A stretch of DNA of 27,907 bases, from NCBI GenBank assembly GCA_023229795.1, contig JALNYP010000052.1:1-27907 (forward strand), in the 5' to 3' direction. Source of the DNA: Syntrophobacterales bacterium. GTDB lineage: Bacteria; Desulfobacterota; Desulfobaccia; Desulfobaccales; 0-14-0-80-60-11. A program made the position numbers and the translations under genes. Under the pieces are notes generated by a model. The model saw only the letters and a list, made by a program, of their open reading frames with translations, did not search any database and was not told the DNA's origin. This document shows positions 25,017 through 27,907 of this stretch, piece after piece (position 1 is the first letter of the stretch; every line of letters begins with the position of its first letter).

Positions 25017-25478
25017 TCAATACTCTTTATATTCGTGGCTCATCACCGTCTGCCCGTCGGCTTTGAAGCGAATGAGCAGGGTACTGCGCAGGATCTTGCC
25101 TTCCGTCTTGATGGTCGGCTTTTTGATCTGCTTGTTGTCATCCAGGAGGTAAAGCTGATCGGACTGTTGCTGGATCTTGCGCTTTTCCGGGCGATAAGGC
25201 ATGGCCGGCGCATCCTTGAAACTCTTATACGTATAGGTGACGCCTTCCGCGTTGCGGTCGATCTCCTGGGGGTCCCCGAACAGGAGCATTACCTCATTTT
25301 TCGTGGTCTGGCCGTCTATAATGCGCTGCACATGGCGAGGATCAATGGTCTCGCCGCTCATGATACGCCAGGCGCCCAGGAGGCCCGGCAGCAACAGGAT
25401 GCCGAGGATCAGCGCCAGCCGGCGCCACCGCCGGCCCTTTCCCGGGAGAACTGTCTGCTTTATCTTGGACTCACTCAT
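25017..25478 (-). CDS. Membrane-anchored BamE/SmpA-like protein
   Basis: The 153-residue protein has a basic N-terminus, one membrane span (about 20-38) and a BamE-like (SmpA/OmlA) fold: ETIDPRHVQRIIDGQTTKNEVMLLFGDPQEI (43-73), the helix-helix-GxP pattern, then GVTYTYKSF. BamE-type domains sit in envelope proteins, including the outer-membrane beta-barrel assembly machine. This protein has no lipobox cysteine, so it is probably inner-membrane anchored and periplasmic, and is unlikely to be the true BamE lipoprotein. The ATG follows a run of Gs (GGGGGTATAGGGG). It ends 11 bases before folC, suggesting cotranscription with no obvious shared function. Confidence 0.72.
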   Translation of the reverse strand: MSESKIKQTVLPGKGRRWRRLALILGILLLPGLLGAWRIMSGETIDPRHVQRIIDGQTTKNEVMLLFGDPQEIDRNAEGVTYTYKSFKDAPAMPYRPEKRKIQQQSDQLYLLDDNKQIKKPTIKTEGKILRSTLLIRFKADGQTVMSHEYKEY

Positions 25479-25526
25479 ACCCCTATACCCCCTTCAACTG
25501 CTTTCCGTATTCCTGGCTACCCCGCC

Positions 25527-26198
25527 TTAGCTGAGTAGCACCGCAATAATGCCGCTGAGAAAGATGGCGTCAAAGGTGCCGGCCCCGCCGATGGACGCCA
25601 CCGGGGCCCCGAGTTCCCGGATTTGCCACAGGTTCAGCAGGTCCGCGCCGATCAAAATCCCCATGGTGCTGGCAATGTAGGCGCAGGGAGCCCGAAGCTC
25701 CGGCGGGCAGAAGAGATAGGCCCCCAGAGCCGCCACCAGGGGAGGCGCCAACCCGGGCACCGCGATCCCTAAGCCTCGCACCGGGCGGGCCAGGCGATTT
25801 ACCACCAGCGTCACCACCGCCACCAGGATCGGCAGGCTGACGCCGAAATTTATCCTGCTCATAAGATACACGGAGAGGCCGATGGGAATCAAGGCCCCGC
25901 CCACATTTATGGCCAGGATGGTTTCATGGGCCTGTTCCATCCGGGGCACCCGGAAACGCATGCCGAAATACGACACCACCTGTTCTCCCACGACTTCCCG
26001 GTTCCTGAATTTATAAATGGGAATGTTCACCAGGCTGCCCACCAGGGTCAGGATAAGGAGCCAGAACATCAGGCTGGGAGAAAGGCCCAGCAGGATGAAG
26101 GCCTGGCCGATCAGACCCAGCAACAGGAAGGGCAGCATCACCAGGGCCACCAGGAAAAAGGCGAGCATCAAAAGAAATATCAACGGTGGGAAGATCAT
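25527..26198 (-). CDS. DUF1614 family membrane protein
   Basis: The 223-residue protein has about six or seven membrane spans. It carries the DUF1614 C-terminal mark SIGGAGTFDAIFLSGIIAVLL, and IPIYKFRNREVV is a typical early loop (about 59-70). The function of the family is unknown. The ATG at 26198 has no clear ribosome site, the nearest AGGT being about 17 bases upstream. A lipoprotein gene lies about 100 bases upstream on the same strand, and a BamE-like gene follows within about 50 bases, so these envelope genes may share a transcript. Confidence 0.82.
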   Translation of the reverse strand: MIFPPLIFLLMLAFFLVALVMLPFLLLGLIGQAFILLGLSPSLMFWLLILTLVGSLVNIPIYKFRNREVVGEQVVSYFGMRFRVPRMEQAHETILAINVGGALIPIGLSVYLMSRINFGVSLPILVAVVTLVVNRLARPVRGLGIAVPGLAPPLVAALGAYLFCPPELRAPCAYIASTMGILIGADLLNLWQIRELGAPVASIGGAGTFDAIFLSGIIAVLLS

Positions 26199-26301
26199 GG
26201 CAAATAAATCTTAACCTAACTTAAGCGTCACCTTGCCGCCCACTACCGATTTCACTTTGAGCAAGGGTATAGTGGCGTTTTTTAGTGGGGTTATTGTCTC
26301 T

Positions 26302-26784
26302 TTATTGTTTAAAACCCCTAGGCACAGACCTCGACGCCGTTCCGGGTCCCGGAGTGGGCGTAAAAATGATAGTATGAATCCTGTTGTCTTCCAAGGACAA
26401 ACGAACAAATGTAGTTCCTTTTTCTTTGACCTCGACAACACGCTTGATTACACGGGAGGAAGCATGTGCTCCACCCCCCCCTACGAAGTATATGTATTCC
26501 ACTAAATGATTCCCCGGCGCCAGCCGGAAGGTTGCAGATTTGCTTTCTTTCGCCGTGAACACGTCTTTACCGTCAATTGTTACAAAAATGTTCTCGTAGA
26601 GCGGAAGACCGGGGAAGTCTTTGTTTTCTCTGCTGACTGTGAGAGTGCCATGTGGTTCAGATTCCGGAAGGGACATCAACTGGCCCTTCCCCCCAAAAGT
26701 GGCCGCGCATCCACTGAATAGAATACAGATTCCGAGGCAGGTTAAAACGAGAGCGCATAGCGATACCCTTTTGGATGGCTTCAT
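26302..26784 (-). CDS. Predicted lipoprotein, function unknown
   Basis: The 160-residue product has a signal peptide with a basic start (KPSKR), a hydrophobic core and the lipobox LFSGC, giving lipidation at Cys26. The mature part has a beta-sandwich look: TLTVSRENKDFPGLPLYENIFVTIDGKDV, then TFRLAPGNHLVEYIYF and VVEVKEKGTTFVRLSL. A GGGGAH loop and a Pro/Gly-rich tail (TPTPGPG) follow. I see weak similarity to small adhesin-like or carboxypeptidase-regulatory-like domains but cannot assign a family. The start has AGGAAGGA upstream. It lies between a sigma-54 activator and the DUF1614 gene on the same strand. Confidence 0.75.
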   Translation of the reverse strand: MKPSKRVSLCALVLTCLGICILFSGCAATFGGKGQLMSLPESEPHGTLTVSRENKDFPGLPLYENIFVTIDGKDVFTAKESKSATFRLAPGNHLVEYIYFVGGGGAHASSRVIKRVVEVKEKGTTFVRLSLEDNRIHTIIFTPTPGPGTASRSVPRGFKQ

Positions 26785-26822
26785 TTTATTTCCTTCCTAT
26801 ATCAGCCTTAATCATCGCAACC

Positions 26823-27776
26823 TTATTCTAACCCCTCCAGCCGGTAGGACCTGATTTTAAGATTCAATTCATCCAAAGAGATGCCCAGGATTTCCGCGGC
26901 CTGCTCCCGCTGTCCGTCCACCATCTCCAAAGTGCGGCTGATCAATTGGCGCTCCAATTCCGGCAAGCCGGGCTCCTGTTCCTCACCCGTGTCCAACCAC
27001 CTGGCTGGTTGCGAAAGGGCCGGGGGCAAATCCTCCGGCTTCAGGACGTCCCCCTGGCAGACGATCACGCCGCGCTCAATGACGTTTTCCAGTTCCCGGA
27101 TATTTCCCGGCCAGGCATAATGCCGGAAGGCCTCAAGCACCTCCGGCGCCAGGGAAAAGACCTGCCTATGGTTCTTTTCCCGATATTTCTTCAGGAAAAA
27201 ATTCGCCAGCCGCGGCAGGTCTTCCAACCGTCCCCGCAGGGGCGGCAAGACCAGGGGGAAAACATTGAGACGATAAAAGAGGTCGTCCCGAAACCGTCCA
27301 TCTCTCACCATCTTGTCCAGGTTCCGGTTGGTAGCCGCGATGATGCGCACGTCCACCTTCACGGTGCGATTGCTCCCCAGGGGTTCAAACTCCCGGGCCT
27401 GGAGCACCCTCAAAATCTTGGCCTGAATAGGCAGACTGAGTTCGCCGATCTCATCCAGGAACAGGGTGCCGTGATGGGCCAGCAAAAAGCGTCCGTCTTT
27501 GCGATTGGCGGCTCCGGTAAAAGCCCCCCGTTCATGTCCGAAGAGTTCGCTCTCCAGCAGGGTTTCGGGCAGGGCCGCGCAATTGACCACTACGAAGGGA
27601 CCGGCCGCTCTGGGGCTGTTCCGGTGAATAGCCTGGGCCACCAATTCTTTGCCGGTCCCGGTTTCACCCAGGAGCAGCACCGTGGCCTCCGAGGGCGCCA
27701 CCATCTCGAGGAGCTGAAACATCTCCCGAATCCGCGGCGAAGAGCCCAAAACCCCCGGAAAATCAAACACCATCAT
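26823..27776 (-). CDS. Sigma-54-dependent activator (AAA+ and Fis-type HTH, no receiver)
   Basis: This 317-residue activator has a full AAA+ core and no N-terminal sensor. Marks are Walker A GETGTGKE (37-44), the sigma-54 contact loop GAFTGA (84-89), Walker B GTLFLDEIGEL and the arginine-rich RDDLFYRLNVFPL. The C-terminal helix-turn-helix (DGQREQAAEILGISLDELNLKIRSYRL) is of the Fis type. It hydrolyses ATP to open sigma-54 promoters. Because its start (ATGATG) overlaps the TGA of the upstream gene, the two are translationally coupled. The upstream gene may supply the missing sensor or be a partner. It resembles PspF-type activators in layout but its targets are unknown. Confidence 0.92.
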   Translation of the reverse strand: MMVFDFPGVLGSSPRIREMFQLLEMVAPSEATVLLLGETGTGKELVAQAIHRNSPRAAGPFVVVNCAALPETLLESELFGHERGAFTGAANRKDGRFLLAHHGTLFLDEIGELSLPIQAKILRVLQAREFEPLGSNRTVKVDVRIIAATNRNLDKMVRDGRFRDDLFYRLNVFPLVLPPLRGRLEDLPRLANFFLKKYREKNHRQVFSLAPEVLEAFRHYAWPGNIRELENVIERGVIVCQGDVLKPEDLPPALSQPARWLDTGEEQEPGLPELERQLISRTLEMVDGQREQAAEILGISLDELNLKIRSYRLEGLE

Positions 27777-27907
27777 CCCTCTTTCGGCCGCGCCAGCCCA
27801 TGGATGACCCCGTGACAGCGGCAGGCAGTGGCGATCAACACGCGGTCATAGAAGCCCAGGTCCCGGGCCAGGGCCAAGAGACTCCCGGGAGAGTAACCTC
27901 CAACTCC
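27773..27907 (-). CDS. 3' end of an unidentified gene coupled to the sigma-54 activator
   Basis: Minus-strand codons run from 27907 to a TGA at 27775-27773 that overlaps the activator's ATG (ATGA). The 44 visible residues include ARDLGFYDRVLIATACRCHG, with two cysteines and two histidines near the end (CRCHGVIHGL). The start is outside the window. I do not recognise it from this piece. Its role is likely linked to the activator because of the coupling. Confidence 0.55.
   Translation of the reverse strand, partial: GVGGYSPGSLLALARDLGFYDRVLIATACRCHGVIHGLARPKEG

Noticed and set aside
26211..26441. 76-codon minus-strand frame after the lipoprotein
   Set aside because: It overlaps the lipoprotein 3' end in another frame. 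The last 30 codons look somewhat coding-like, so a decayed gene remnant is possible, but nothing supports it further.

Overview
This 27.9 kb window is a GC-rich stretch of a bacterial chromosome. A class II CPD photolyase, a LUD-domain protein, a split biotin-dependent carboxylase (carboxylase plus carboxyltransferase), many DUF and lipoprotein genes and a sigma-54 activator together suggest a Desulfobacterota (former Deltaproteobacteria) organism, possibly near the Desulfobacca/Desulfobaccales group. This is inference from gene content. There is no rRNA or other marker here to prove it.

Left edge (1-1461): an AT-richer, disturbed zone. The first 36 codons of an ISNCY-type transposase leave the window on the minus strand. 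Next to it is a polysaccharide polymerase-like membrane gene that ends too early, apparently cut by the element. Region 1462-7181: a GH15 glucoamylase-type enzyme (+), then a minus-strand set of class II photolyase, a flavin-binding PNPOx-family protein and a small lipoprotein, then a membrane-anchored rhodanese (+) and an unrecognised 131-residue protein (-). Region 7298-11246: a LUD-domain protein with its own promoter converges on a biotin carboxylase plus carboxyltransferase pair. A strong hairpin repeat lies between them. The carboxyltransferase lacks the biotin-carrier domain that usually ends such proteins. Region 11417-16691: a soluble hybrid histidine kinase with a cysteine-rich PAS domain, glnS, and a DUF599 membrane protein.

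Region 16692-22284 is the most unusual part. A 400-base leader with two strong stem-loops precedes five co-directional genes: a Prim-Pol-like protein whose catalytic acidic motif is degenerate, a divergent PilZ-like protein with a C-terminal membrane hairpin, a MinD/FlhG-like ATPase, a Flp-type prepilin of 54 residues, and a large AAA ATPase with an N-terminal winged helix. None of the usual Tad/Flp assembly genes is in view. I propose this as a candidate uncharacterised envelope- or pilus-linked system.

Region 22370-27907 is all minus strand: a small acidic protein, a PfkB-family kinase, folC, a BamE-like anchored protein, a DUF1614 membrane protein, a lipoprotein, a sigma-54 activator without a receiver domain, and the 3' end of another gene at the right edge. 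No tRNA, rRNA or CRISPR array was seen.
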